Both the position numbers and the translations under genes were made by a program. Shown here piece by piece: positions 26,607-37,797 of a stretch of 64,000 nt of DNA. How positions within the stretch are numbered: position 1 is the stretch's first letter; the number at the start of each line of letters is the position of its first letter. Source of the stretch: Bradyrhizobium sp. Rc3b (GTDB lineage Bacteria > Pseudomonadota > Alphaproteobacteria > Rhizobiales > Xanthobacteraceae); NCBI RefSeq assembly GCF_900114915.1, contig NZ_FOUS01000006.1, forward strand, positions 124,001 through 188,000, in the 5' to 3' direction. The notes beneath the pieces are model-generated. The model made no database searches. It was not told where the DNA came from and saw only the letters and a list, made by a program, of their open reading frames with translations.

Positions 26607-27380
26607 CTACCAGCAAGTATAGCCGCCATCCACCAGCACGATGCTGCCGGTCATCAGGCTCGCCGCTTCGGAGCTCAGGAACAACACGACCGAGGCGATC
26701 TCCTCGACCTGCCCCATCCGTGCCATCGGGGTTCCACCGATCCAGGCGTCATACATCTTGGCGTTGCTCTTCACGAAGGCGTTGAGCGGGGTCTCGATAT
26801 AGGTCGGCGCCACCGCATTGACGCGGATGCCGCGCGCGCCCCATTCGGCGGCCAGCGATTTGGTCAAATGATGCACCCCCGCCTTGGAGGCATTGTAGAA
26901 GCACTGCTCCTGCGGCTTGTTGACGATGAAGCCGGACATCGAGCCGACATTGACGATGGCGCCGCTCCCGGCCTTGAGCATGTGCTTGCCGAATTCGCGG
27001 CAGCACCAGAAGGTGCCGTTGAGATTGACGTCGATGACGTTGAGCCAGTGCTCGTCGGTAACGGTCTCCGCCGGGGTTTCGCTGCGGGCGATGCCGGCAT
27101 TGTTGACGAGGATGTCGACCTTGCCGTGGCGGGCGACGAGGTCGTTCGCGACCTCCGCCACGCGCTTGGTGTCGGTCACGTCCATGATCGCGGTCTCCAC
27201 GTCAAAGCCCTTCGCCTTCAGGCTGGCCTTGGCGCTGTCGGCGACCTTGCTGTCGCGGTCGCCGATGATGACCCTGGCGCCGGCTTCGGCCAGCGCTTCC
27301 GCGCAGCCAAGGCCGATGCCCTGCCCGCCGCCAGTGATGAACGCGGTCTTGCCGTTCAGCTTGAATTTTTCCAGGTACAT
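26607..27380 (-). CDS. SDR-family polyol dehydrogenase
   Basis: 257 residues, classical short-chain dehydrogenase. Cofactor loop TGGGQGIG (16-23), Asp41 after beta-2 (prefers NAD), NNAG (93-96), catalytic Ser147, Tyr162 and Lys166 in YNASK, C-terminal SIVLVDGGYTCW. Its place directly after smoEFGK-like transport genes and before two sugar kinases supports oxidation of a sugar alcohol to a ketose. D-sorbitol, D-arabitol, ribitol and threitol are all possible; I cannot choose. The Cys-rich region near 126-127 and 160 is unusual but not diagnostic. Confidence 0.9.
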   Translation of the reverse strand: MYLEKFKLNGKTAFITGGGQGIGLGCAEALAEAGARVIIGDRDSKVADSAKASLKAKGFDVETAIMDVTDTKRVAEVANDLVARHGKVDILVNNAGIARSETPAETVTDEHWLNVIDVNLNGTFWCCREFGKHMLKAGSGAIVNVGSMSGFIVNKPQEQCFYNASKAGVHHLTKSLAAEWGARGIRVNAVAPTYIETPLNAFVKSNAKMYDAWIGGTPMARMGQVEEIASVVLFLSSEAASLMTGSIVLVDGGYTCW

Positions 27381-27400
27381 GGTGGTCTTCCCGTTTCTTG

Positions 27401-28408
<1,008 letters not shown>

Positions 28409-28423
28409 GATCCGGCAGCCCCT

Positions 28424-29254
28424 CTACTTCACCGCGCCGAAGGTGAGCCCGCGCACGAGCTGCTTCTGGCTGAACCAACCGAGGACGAGAATGGGCGCGA
28501 TCGCCAGCGTCGAGGCCGCCGACAGCTTTGCCCAGAACAGCCCTTCCGGGCTCGAATAGGAGGCGATGAACGTGGTGAGCGGCGCCGCGTTCGACGTCGA
28601 CAGATTGAGCGTCCAGAACGCCTCGTTCCAGGCCAGGATCAAATTGAGCAGCATGGTCGAGGCCAGGCCCGGGATCGCCATCGGCGTCAAGACATAGACG
28701 AGCTCGCGGCCGATGGTGGCGCCGTCCATGCGGGCGGCTTCAAGGATGTCGCGCGGGATCTCCTTGAAATAGGTGAACAGCATCCAGATCACGATCGGCA
28801 GGTTTCCGAGGCACAGGATGAAGACGAGGCCGATGCGGGAATCGAGCAGGCCGAAGGACTTGAAGATCAGGTAGATCGGCACCAGCACGCCGACCGGCGG
28901 CATCATCTTGGTTGAGAGCATCCAGAGCAGGATGTCCTTGGTGCGCTTGGTCGGCGAGAACGCCATCGACCAGGCCGCGGGGATCGCGATCAGAAGCGCA
29001 ATCAGCGTCGAGCCGCCTGCGATGATGACCGAGTTCATGGCGTGGTGGAAATAGTCGCTGCGCTCCTGCACGGTCGCATAGTTTTCGGTGGTCCAGTGGA
29101 AGAACAGGAAGGATGGCGGGATGGCGAAGGCCTCTAGCTCGGTCTTGAAGCTCGCCAGCACCATCCAGAGGATCGGGAAGAAGATCAGGAAGCCGAACAG
29201 CCAGGCCACCGCCGTCGATATCACCACCCGCCGCGTCGTCGCCATCCGTGCCAT
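28424..29254 (-). CDS. Polyol ABC importer permease (MalG/SmoG type)
   Basis: 276 residues, six transmembrane helices, N-terminal 'STAVAWLFGFLIFFPILWMV'. The EAA loop 'DILEAARMDGATIGRELVYV' ahead of the last two helices contacts the ATPase. CUT1 inner-membrane subunit. It starts 3 nt after the partner permease stop. Confidence 0.92.
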   Translation of the reverse strand: MARMATTRRVVISTAVAWLFGFLIFFPILWMVLASFKTELEAFAIPPSFLFFHWTTENYATVQERSDYFHHAMNSVIIAGGSTLIALLIAIPAAWSMAFSPTKRTKDILLWMLSTKMMPPVGVLVPIYLIFKSFGLLDSRIGLVFILCLGNLPIVIWMLFTYFKEIPRDILEAARMDGATIGRELVYVLTPMAIPGLASTMLLNLILAWNEAFWTLNLSTSNAAPLTTFIASYSSPEGLFWAKLSAASTLAIAPILVLGWFSQKQLVRGLTFGAVK

Positions 29255-29257
29255 GCT

Positions 29258-30130
29258 TCAAGCCTCCAGATTGCGGCCGACGATGCGGACGAGGAAGAAG
29301 GCGACGACGTTGGCGATCACGACAGCAACGAGGCCGCCTGCGGAGGCGCTGCCAACGTCGAACTGGATCAGCGCCTGCGAATAGATCAGGAAGGCGATGT
29401 TGGTGGTCGACAGTCCCGGGCCACCCCCCGTGGTGACATAAATTTCCGCAAAGACCGTGAGCAGGAAGATCGTCTCGATCAGGATCACCACGGTGATGGG
29501 CCGCGCCAAGTGCGGCAGCGTGATGTAGATGAAGGTCGAGACGGCGCTGGCGCCGTCCATCTCGGCGGCTTCCTTCTGCTCCTCGTCGAGCGATTGCAGC
29601 GCGGTCAGCAGGATCAGCGTCGCGAAGGGCAGCCATTGCCACGTCACGATCAGGATGACGGCAAACAGCGGAACGTCGTTGAACCAGTCGATCGGCGTCA
29701 GATGGAACAGCGAGGCGAGCCAGGCGAACAGGCCGGACACCGGATGCATCAGCAAATTCTTCCAGACCAGCGCGCTCACCGTCGGCATCACGAAGAACGG
29801 CGCGATCACCATCAGCCGGACGAAATTGCGTCCGATCACCGGCTGGTCCATCAGCAGTGCCAGCGGAATCCCGAGCAGGATCGTCAGCGCCAGTACCGAG
29901 CCGACCAGCACCAGCGTGTTCTGGAGCGAGGCCAGGAAGGCGGGATCGGTGAGGAAGTAGCGGAAGTTCTCCAGCCCGATGAATGATTCCGAGCCGGGAT
30001 CGAGCAGGCTGTAATGCAGCGTCGAGAAATAGATCGTCAGCGCCAGCGGGACGATCATCCAGATGAACAGCAGCCCGACGGCCGGCGTCAGGAGCGAGCG
30101 CGCAAGGGTCTGCGTCTGCCGGGTTGCCAT
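29258..30130 (-). CDS. Polyol ABC importer permease (MalF/SmoF type)
   Basis: 290 residues, six transmembrane helices. A periplasmic loop around 'LHYSLLDPGSESFIGLENF' and the EAA loop 'EQKEAAEMDGASAVSTFIYI' are typical of CUT1 permeases. I chose ATG 30130 because the longer frame to 30169 would start inside the intercistronic hairpin. It forms the channel with the MalG-type subunit. Confidence 0.92.
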   Translation of the reverse strand: MATRQTQTLARSLLTPAVGLLFIWMIVPLALTIYFSTLHYSLLDPGSESFIGLENFRYFLTDPAFLASLQNTLVLVGSVLALTILLGIPLALLMDQPVIGRNFVRLMVIAPFFVMPTVSALVWKNLLMHPVSGLFAWLASLFHLTPIDWFNDVPLFAVILIVTWQWLPFATLILLTALQSLDEEQKEAAEMDGASAVSTFIYITLPHLARPITVVILIETIFLLTVFAEIYVTTGGGPGLSTTNIAFLIYSQALIQFDVGSASAGGLVAVVIANVVAFFLVRIVGRNLEA

Positions 30131-30157
30131 CAACGCTTCTCCGCTGGCGGGAAGAAG

Positions 30158-30185
30158 GCGGCCATCCATGACGCTGGATGGCCGC
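30158..30185 (-). promoter_or_regulatory. Intercistronic hairpin after the polyol-binding-protein gene
   Basis: A perfect 10-bp stem GCGGCCATCC/GGATGGCCGC with an 8-nt loop, 31 nt after the binding-protein stop and 28 nt before the permease ATG. There is no U-tract. It most likely protects the upstream mRNA or slows read-through, giving more binding protein than permease. Confidence 0.65.
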
Positions 30186-30215
30186 TAGTCTGAGCTCAGG
30201 AGGAAGAGCTCGGGT

Positions 30216-31529
<1,314 letters not shown>

Positions 31530-31553
31530 GGTGACCTCCCTCAAACTCGCGTT

Positions 31554-31588
31554 TTGAGCATATGCCCACGCGTTGGGCGTATGTTCAA
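31554..31588. promoter_or_regulatory. Operator-like palindrome before the polyol operon
   Basis: TTGAGCATATGCCCA (31554-31568), 5-nt spacer, TGGGCGTATGTTCAA (31574-31588): 13 of 15 positions pair. It lies 25-59 nt upstream of the GTG start of the binding-protein gene. The SorC-type regulator gene at 31856-32806 is the likely source of the binding protein. Confidence 0.65.
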
Positions 31589-31697
31589 CGCAAGGAAGGA
31601 GGATTGTCAAGCAGGCGCAGAGCCGTTTGCGCAACTTATGAGTGCTGCGGTGCGGAAGGGGTTGCGAGCGAATGGAAGAGGTTGGCGCGGCTTGTCC

Positions 31698-31825
31698 ACC
31701 TCTCCCGCTTGCGGGAGAGGTCGGATCGCATCGAAGATGCGATACGGGTGAGGGCTTTCACCTCTTGGGGAGTCTTCCCAGCGGAAAGACCCTCTCCCCA
31801 CCCCTCTCCCGCAAGCGGGAGAGGG
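31698..31825. repeat. Composite palindromic repeat (CTCTCCC family), copy 1
   Basis: Three stems in a row. Stem 1 is ACCTCTCCCGC-TT-GCGGGAGAGGT (31698-31721). Stem 2 is CGGATCGCATC-GAA-GATGCGATACG (31722-31746). Stem 3 is CCCTCTCCCGC-AA-GCGGGAGAGGG (31802-31825). The same three-stem order occurs at 42468-42618. It is a dispersed intergenic element located between the SorC gene and the polyol promoter. Confidence 0.8.
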
Positions 31826-31855
31826 AGCCGAGTCCCGCAGCCGCGCCAGTTCGCC

Positions 31856-32806
31856 CTACCGCTCCAAAATCGCCTGCGCGGTCGTCTCGTCGGTGATCAG
31901 GCCGCTGATTAGCCGCCCATTCAATGCCGCCGCGATGGCCGGCACCTTGGCCACACCGACCGCGGCGGCAATCGTCGTGGTCTTCGCCGGCACTTCGGGC
32001 GGGATGCTGGTGAGGCGCTTGTTGGTGCCGGCCTTGAGCAGGCGGCCCTTGGAATCATAGGCCCAGCCGGTGATCTCGCCGATGGCACCCAGCCGCATCA
32101 TCTCGAACAATTCGTCACGGGTGACGAAACCGTCGACATGCACCTGCGCCTTCTGGTCCATCTGGCCGATGCCGACGAGACGCAAGTCCGCCTTGGCCGC
32201 GACCGCCTTCACCTTGGCGATCGGCTCGATGCGGACCATCTTGTTGCGCTCGTCCTCGGACGACATCAGGAACGGCAGCGGCATCGGATAGTGCCGCGCA
32301 CCGGTGCGGTCGGCGAGCCGGCCGACGGTGTCATAGAAGCTCGCCGAACCATCGGCGGAGATGTTGCCGACCAGTGAGACGATCTGGTGATTGGGCCGGT
32401 CGATCGGCGTGACGCGCTCGACTGCGGCGCGCACTGCACGGCCGGTGCCGAGCGCGACGATCACCGGCGTCTCCGAACGCAGCGTCGCATCGAGCAGATT
32501 GGCGCAGCGTTCGGCGATGCCGGAAGTAGCCTGCGGCGCCGCCGGATCGGCCGGCACCACCTCGCAGTGAGCGAGATCGAAACGCTCCTTCAAGCGCGCC
32601 GCAAGCTCCATGCAGGCGGCGATGGGGTGTTCGAGCCGGAAGGTGATGAGACGCTCGGCTAGGCACAACGAGACCAGCCGCTGCGCCGACGCCCGCGAGA
32701 CCTGGAGCATCTTTGCGATCTCGTCCTGGGTGTGACCGGCGATGAAATACAGCCAGCCGGCGCGCGCGGCGTCGTCAAGTCGGGATTTGTCGTTCTCGGC
32801 GGCCAT
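31856..32806 (-). CDS. SorC/DeoR-type sugar-responsive transcriptional regulator
   Basis: 316 residues. N-terminal HTH at about 16-55 ('AARAGWLYFIAGHTQDEIAK' and 'MLQVSRASAQRLVSLC'), then the SorC sugar-binding domain (about 60-315) with 'VIVALGTGRAVRAAVERV', 'IVSLVGNISADGSASFYDTV' and 'GLITDETTAQAILER', the last being the typical C-terminus. It senses a phosphosugar or polyol and controls the adjacent operon, probably through the 31554-31588 palindrome. It is in the same direction as, and 7 bp downstream of, the HAD phosphatase gene. Confidence 0.92.
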   Translation of the reverse strand: MAAENDKSRLDDAARAGWLYFIAGHTQDEIAKMLQVSRASAQRLVSLCLAERLITFRLEHPIAACMELAARLKERFDLAHCEVVPADPAAPQATSGIAERCANLLDATLRSETPVIVALGTGRAVRAAVERVTPIDRPNHQIVSLVGNISADGSASFYDTVGRLADRTGARHYPMPLPFLMSSEDERNKMVRIEPIAKVKAVAAKADLRLVGIGQMDQKAQVHVDGFVTRDELFEMMRLGAIGEITGWAYDSKGRLLKAGTNKRLTSIPPEVPAKTTTIAAAVGVAKVPAIAAALNGRLISGLITDETTAQAILER

Positions 32807-32813
32807 GCGGGCC

Positions 32814-33476
32814 TCACGCCTCCCAGAAATCGCTCATGCGCGCAAAGACCCGGTCGGCCCCCGCCTCGGACAATATAGCCCGGCCGTCGCGACCGCGATA
32901 ATGGTTGCCGCCGACAAATCCCCAGACCGTCATGCCGGCCGCCTTGCCCGCCTGCACGCCGCTGACGCTGTCCTCGATCACCAGGGTACGCGCAGGTTGC
33001 GCGCCCATCTTCTCGGCCGCAAGGAGAAAGAGATCGGGCGCCGGCTTGCCATTCCTGACCATTTGCGCGGTATAGATCCGCTCGCCGAAATGCGCCCGCA
33101 AGTTCGTGACGTCGAGAGAGAGCGAGACGCGGTCGATGTCGCTCGACGACGCCACGCAAAACGGCATTCGCAGGTCGGACATGATGGCGGCAACGCCGGG
33201 GATCGGCCGGAGTGAGCCCGCGAACGTCGCCAGCACATGCGACTTCAGGCGCGGCAGAAAGCCATCCGGCACGATCTGCCCGAGATCACGATAATGCTGC
33301 TCGATCGCCTTGGTGCTGCGCCCGAGAAAAAGCTCGAGCGCCTGCGTCTGGGTGAGCGCAATGCCGAATTCGGCCAGCACCTCGGACAGACACTGGCAGC
33401 TCAAAAGCTCGCTGTCGACGAGTACGCCGTCGCAGTCGAAGATGATCAGGTCGGGTTTTGACCGGAAGTCGTCCAT
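32814..33476 (-). CDS. HAD-superfamily hydrolase (beta-phosphoglucomutase/phosphatase-like)
   Basis: 220 residues. Motif I FDCDGVLVDSE with nucleophile Asp14 and acid Asp16; motif II CVASSSD; motif III Lys in GKPAPDLF; motif IV VIEDSVSGVQA. A subfamily IA cap lies between motifs I and II. It is a phosphatase or phosphoglucomutase for a sugar phosphate. Similar genes occur in R. sphaeroides-type polyol operons. It is the first gene of the SorC transcription unit; its exact substrate is open. Confidence 0.88.
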   Translation of the reverse strand: MDDFRSKPDLIIFDCDGVLVDSELLSCQCLSEVLAEFGIALTQTQALELFLGRSTKAIEQHYRDLGQIVPDGFLPRLKSHVLATFAGSLRPIPGVAAIMSDLRMPFCVASSSDIDRVSLSLDVTNLRAHFGERIYTAQMVRNGKPAPDLFLLAAEKMGAQPARTLVIEDSVSGVQAGKAAGMTVWGFVGGNHYRGRDGRAILSEAGADRVFARMSDFWEA

Positions 33477-33548
33477 CCGGCCATTCGATCATATACCCAG
33501 CTGATGAGCAATAGTTCGAGGGGGAAGCGTCGCCGCGGGCTTCCCCTG

Positions 33549-35465
33549 TTAGTGCGCGACCTGCCGGTAGATCGCCGGCAGCGCCGCGGGCAGCCGCTTG
33601 ATGTTGCCGACGATGGCATAGCCGCCGGGCCCGAACAGGGTCGGGAAATAGGATTGCGCGGTTGCGTCCACCGTGACGCCGAAGGCGGCGATGCCGAGCC
33701 GGCGCGCCTCTTGCACCGACTTGCGGGTGTCTTCGAGCGCGAAGCGGCCCTCGTAATGGTCGACGTCGTTCGGCTTGCCGTCGGTGAGGACGAGCAGCAG
33801 CTTCTTGCGCTGCGGCTGGCGGGCGAGCTCGGCTGCGGCGTGGCGCACCGCCGCGCCGATCCGCGTGTAATAGCCCGGCTTCAGCGCGCCGATGCGGCGC
33901 TCGACCGTCCCGCTCATCGGCTCACCAAAGGCCTTAACCGTCTCGAGCCGCACCCAGGACCGCCGACGTGAAGTGAAGGTGAGGATGCTGTGGTGATCGC
34001 CGCAGGCCGAAATCCCATGGGCGAGCGCCAGCAGCGCCTCCTTCTCGACGTCGAGCACGCGGTAGCCATCGACCCAAGCGTCCGTGGACAGCGAGACGTC
34101 GACGAGCAGCGTGACGGCGAGATCGTGCCCTTGCGGGCGCATCGCGACGTGGATGCGATCGAGACCGCTGCTGCTGCCGGCGCGGAGGTCGCAGCGCGCG
34201 CGCACCAGCGCGTCGAGGTCGAGATCGTGTCCGTCGAGCTGGGCGCGCATCAATTCTTGACGCGGCCGCAACACCTCGAAGCGGCGGCGCACCTGGCGGA
34301 TGTGCCGGCGCATGGCGTCGTCAGGCGTCCAGCTCTCACCGTGCTCGGAGGCCGCACCGGCCAGCACGCGGCAATGATCGGGCAGATAGGTGCCGCTGCG
34401 GTAATCCCATTCGGGATAAGTGAGGTCCGCGTTCAATCGCGATGCATCGAGGGCCTCCGGCGGCAGGTCGAGATCGAACTTGAACCGGCTCGCCGGTTTG
34501 CCGGTGCGGCGGCTGAGCGTGATCTCCTCGAGATCGTCGGCCGCTTTCTGCGCATCCTCGTCCTCGCTGTCGTCGGCCGGACGGTCGACATTGACCATCT
34601 CGGCCATCGCGAGGATCTTCTCGAAGCGGTTGAGCACGAAGGGATCGCGGCGGTTGGCATTGTCCTCGCGCTCGCGGACGGCAAAGCGCTTGCGATTGTC
34701 CTGGGCCTCGGGCTCGGCGCCCGGGGCACATTCGTCCTCGCCTGCATGCGCGGGCGAGAGCTCACGCGTCCAGCAATCCCCCCAGAGCGGGCACGGCAGG
34801 ATCGAGTGATAGCCCGGCGGCGCCTTGTCCGGCAGCGGGCCCGTTCCCATCATCGCCGGCCACAGACTACCCGCAGGCGCCTTGCCGGCGCCGAGCAAGG
34901 CCAAGACGATCTGCTCGGCTTCCTGCTCGATGCGCGGCAGGGGGCGACGAGGCCGGGCCTCGGCGGTTGCTGCCGCGAGTTGGGTGTAATCGGCGACGAG
35001 CCCAGGGAATTGCGTGAGCACCCAGACCGCGGTCTCACTTGCCCGGCGCAACACCAGAAGATCCCGCCGCAGCGGATCGGCTTCCGTGATCGTCTTGATC
35101 GGTGCAGCTGCGAACCATGCCGCAAGCCAGCGATAGAGCGCCGCGTTCAAGGCGCGGTCGGGAAAGATCGAGATCCGATCGGGCAGGAAGATCGTCGCCG
35201 CGTCACGGCCCGGCTGCTCGAGGCGCTCGTCACCGAGGCCGATGCGCTGCCGCCAGCCGAGACGGTGCCCCGATTTTCGCGCGCCCGCGCTTGCGATCTG
35301 CACCCCGGTCTCGCCGCCGAGCGCGCGGAACATCACCGCGAGCCGGCCTCGCACCTCGGTCAGTGCAACGGCGTGATCATCATGAACCGGATAGCTCGCG
35401 GTGCCGCCGACTATCCTGTGCCAAGCGCGGCCGACCGTCTCCTCCAGTTCGAGGAAGTCGAGCAT
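33549..35465 (-). CDS. norD: Nitric oxide reductase activation protein NorD (VWA domain)
   Basis: 638 residues. The C-terminal von Willebrand A domain (about 430-638) has the MIDAS motif 'VDVSLSTDAW' near residue 450 and 'LLLVLTDGKPND'; the long N-terminal region is characteristic of NorD/CbbO-like proteins. NorD works with the AAA+ ATPase NorQ to insert non-haem iron into, or otherwise activate, cNOR (established for Paracoccus and relatives). It is the last gene of the norEFCBQD transcription unit, 10 bp after norQ. An acidic, Glu/Asp-rich linker lies near residues 285-300. Confidence 0.95.
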   Translation of the reverse strand: MLDFLELEETVGRAWHRIVGGTASYPVHDDHAVALTEVRGRLAVMFRALGGETGVQIASAGARKSGHRLGWRQRIGLGDERLEQPGRDAATIFLPDRISIFPDRALNAALYRWLAAWFAAAPIKTITEADPLRRDLLVLRRASETAVWVLTQFPGLVADYTQLAAATAEARPRRPLPRIEQEAEQIVLALLGAGKAPAGSLWPAMMGTGPLPDKAPPGYHSILPCPLWGDCWTRELSPAHAGEDECAPGAEPEAQDNRKRFAVREREDNANRRDPFVLNRFEKILAMAEMVNVDRPADDSEDEDAQKAADDLEEITLSRRTGKPASRFKFDLDLPPEALDASRLNADLTYPEWDYRSGTYLPDHCRVLAGAASEHGESWTPDDAMRRHIRQVRRRFEVLRPRQELMRAQLDGHDLDLDALVRARCDLRAGSSSGLDRIHVAMRPQGHDLAVTLLVDVSLSTDAWVDGYRVLDVEKEALLALAHGISACGDHHSILTFTSRRRSWVRLETVKAFGEPMSGTVERRIGALKPGYYTRIGAAVRHAAAELARQPQRKKLLLVLTDGKPNDVDHYEGRFALEDTRKSVQEARRLGIAAFGVTVDATAQSYFPTLFGPGGYAIVGNIKRLPAALPAIYRQVAH

Positions 35466-35475
35466 GGGCGCGGCC

Positions 35476-36285
35476 TCACCCGATGACAGCGCGTGAGACG
35501 TCCAGCAGCGCCGCCTTCACGTCGGAATCGTCGGTGAGCGGCTCGATCATGCCGGCCAGCACGGCATCGGCAATCGGCGTGCCCGCGGCAATCAGGGTCG
35601 CGCAATAGACCACGAGCCGGGTCGAGACGCCCTCCTCCAGGTCGTGGCCCTTCAGCGCGCGCAGCCGACCAGCCAGCCCCACCAGCGGCCGCACGCGCTC
35701 CGGCGACAGTCCGCTTTCGGCGGACACGACGGCGATCTCGTGCTCGGGCGGCAGGAAGCCGAATTCGATGGCGATGAAGCGCTGGCGCGTCGATGGCTTC
35801 AGCGCCTTCAGCAGCGTCTGGTAGCCGGGATTGTAAGAGACCACGAGCATGAAGCTGTTCGGCGCCACCAGCTCCTCGCCGGTCCGCTCCAGCGGCAGGA
35901 TGCGGCGATCGTCGGTCAGAGGATGCAGCACGACGGTGACGTCCTTGCGGGCCTCCACGACCTCGTCGAGATAGCAGATGCCGCCCTCGCGCACCGCGCG
36001 CGTCAGGGGACCATCGGTCCACACGGTGTCGCCGCCCCTGAGCAAATAGCGGCCGGTGAGATCGGCGGCAGTGAGGTCGTCATGACAGGCGACGGTGTGA
36101 AGCGGCAGGCCCAGCCGCGCCGCCATATGCGCGACGAAGCGGGTCTTGCCGCAGCCGGTCGGCCCCTTGAGCAAAACCGGCAGACGACGCCGCCAGGCAT
36201 GTTCGAAAAGCTCGCATTCGTTTCCGGATGGAACATAGGCCGGCAGCTCGGGCGCCGAGGTTACCGTGTGAAGGGCAGCTTTCAT
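35476..36285 (-). CDS. norQ: AAA+ ATPase NorQ
   Basis: 269 residues of the CbbQ/NirQ/NorQ family. Walker A GPTGCGKT at 41-48, Walker B 'GGICYLDEVVEAR' about 103-115, and sensor segments 'PNSFMLVVSYNPGYQT'. It forms the MoxR-type ring that, with NorD, matures nitric oxide reductase. It starts 63 bp after norB. A longer mis-start is excluded because MKAALHTVTS fits known family N-termini. Confidence 0.96.
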   Translation of the reverse strand: MKAALHTVTSAPELPAYVPSGNECELFEHAWRRRLPVLLKGPTGCGKTRFVAHMAARLGLPLHTVACHDDLTAADLTGRYLLRGGDTVWTDGPLTRAVREGGICYLDEVVEARKDVTVVLHPLTDDRRILPLERTGEELVAPNSFMLVVSYNPGYQTLLKALKPSTRQRFIAIEFGFLPPEHEIAVVSAESGLSPERVRPLVGLAGRLRALKGHDLEEGVSTRLVVYCATLIAAGTPIADAVLAGMIEPLTDDSDVKAALLDVSRAVIG

Positions 36286-36348
36286 GATGTCTCTCCGGAT
36301 TTTCCAGGAAGCAGGCGGCCGCGGCGAACCGCGGCCGCCCTTTCTCGT

Positions 36349-37695
36349 TTACTCGGCCGGCTGCAGCGCCGCAGGAATGGTCGCCTGCCTCTCGCGGCCC
36401 GGCACCAGCACGGCCCAGACGAACATCAGCGCGGAGATCGCGACGAACACGCCGGAGCCGAGCCGGACCCAGTAGAACATCGCGAGCTGGTCCTGGACGT
36501 CCATGTAACCCTGGCCGAGCACGCGCTGCAGATGAACCTGGACCACGCCGGCGAAGGTCAGCGCGAAAGTCATGGTCATCATCGCCGTGCACATGATCCA
36601 GAAGCTCGTCATGGAGAGCCATTGGTTATAGGGCGCACGTCCCTTGATCTGCGGGATCGCATAGGCCATCACCGACAGGTTCAGCATCACATAGGCGCCG
36701 AAGAAGGCGAGATGGCCGTGCGCGGCGGTGACCTGCGTGCCGTGGGTATAGTAGTTCACCGAGGACAGCGTGTGCAGGAAGCCCCACACGCCAGCACCGA
36801 GGAACGCCATCACCGAGCAGCCAACCGACCACAACAGCGCAGCGCGATTCGGATGCTTGCGGCCGGCCTTCCAGGTCATCTGCACGGTGAAGATCACCAT
36901 GGTGAAGAACGGCGCCACCTCGAGCGTGGAGAACAGCGAGCCGATCCACTGCCAGTAGCCGGGCGCGCCGATCCAGTAGAAATGGTGGCCGGTGCCGAGG
37001 ATGCCCGAGAACAGGGCAAGGCCGATGATGACGTAGAGCCACTTCTCGACGACCTCACGATCGATGCCGTTGAGCTTGATCATGAGATAGGCGAGCACGG
37101 AGGCCATGATCAGCTCCCACACGCCCTCGACCCAGAGATGGACGACGTACCACCAGTACATCTTGTCGACGGCAAGGTTCGCCGGGTTGTAAAAGGCGAA
37201 CAGGAAGAAGATCGCAACGCCCCACAGGCCGAACAACAGGATGTTGGTGACCGTGGTCTTGCGGCCCTTCAGCGCCGTCATCGTGACGTTGAACAGGAAC
37301 ATCAGGCAGACGACGACGATGCCGACCTTGATGATGAAGGGCTGTTCGAGAAACTCTCGGCCCTCGTGGTAGTGGAAGAGATAGCCGACCACGGCGACGC
37401 CGGCTGCGCCAAAGAACATCCAGAACTGGATCTTCGCCAGCAGCGGGCTGTAAAGCTCGTTCTCGGTCTCTTCCGGGAGCAGATAGTAGGTCGCGCCCAT
37501 GAAACCGATCAGCGACCACACGATCAGCGCGTTGGTATGGATCATCCTGACGATGTTGAACGGCAGCAGCGTCGACAGCGTATTGGGTAGGACGTAGATG
37601 GTCCCGGCGAGCAGGCCGAACACGACCTGGGCCAGGAACAGGGTCAGCGCGCCATAGAAATACAGCATCGCGACTTTCTGGGTTTGGTACTTCAT
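36349..37695 (-). CDS. norB: Nitric oxide reductase large subunit NorB
   Basis: 448 residues and about 12 transmembrane helices, a haem-copper oxidase homologue. The ligand set fits family spacing: His53 and His328 for low-spin haem b, His326 for haem b3, His186, His237 and His238 for non-haem FeB, with Glu190 and Glu194 near the FeB site (HLWVEGVWEL). The enzyme reduces 2 NO to N2O at the membrane with electrons from NorC. No quinol-oxidising N-terminal extension is present, so it is the cytochrome-c-dependent type (cNOR). Confidence 0.97.
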   Translation of the reverse strand: MKYQTQKVAMLYFYGALTLFLAQVVFGLLAGTIYVLPNTLSTLLPFNIVRMIHTNALIVWSLIGFMGATYYLLPEETENELYSPLLAKIQFWMFFGAAGVAVVGYLFHYHEGREFLEQPFIIKVGIVVVCLMFLFNVTMTALKGRKTTVTNILLFGLWGVAIFFLFAFYNPANLAVDKMYWWYVVHLWVEGVWELIMASVLAYLMIKLNGIDREVVEKWLYVIIGLALFSGILGTGHHFYWIGAPGYWQWIGSLFSTLEVAPFFTMVIFTVQMTWKAGRKHPNRAALLWSVGCSVMAFLGAGVWGFLHTLSSVNYYTHGTQVTAAHGHLAFFGAYVMLNLSVMAYAIPQIKGRAPYNQWLSMTSFWIMCTAMMTMTFALTFAGVVQVHLQRVLGQGYMDVQDQLAMFYWVRLGSGVFVAISALMFVWAVLVPGRERQATIPAALQPAE

Positions 37696-37747
37696 CTCGG
37701 GTTCTCTCTGTCTTGAAAGAGGAAAGCTGTGCGCCTTGCTTGTTGTT

Positions 37748-37797
37748 TGAGCATGATCTCTTCGGAAAACCGCTTCACACTTTTCCGATCATGCTCA
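37748..37797. repeat. GAGCATGATC palindrome between norC and norB
   Basis: TGAGCATGATC-TCTT-CGGAAAA (37748-37769), an 11-nt loop, and TTTTCCG-ATCATGCTCA (37781-37797) pair almost fully. I recognise this as a dispersed Bradyrhizobium intergenic palindrome. Its right arm contains the norC stop codon (TGA on the minus strand, 37797-37795), so it is transcribed inside the nor mRNA. Confidence 0.75.

Noticed and set aside
31698..31825. Palindrome read as a simple intrinsic terminator
   Set aside because: It has three stems, no U-tract, lies upstream of a promoter region, and recurs at 42.5 kb, so a dispersed element explains it better.
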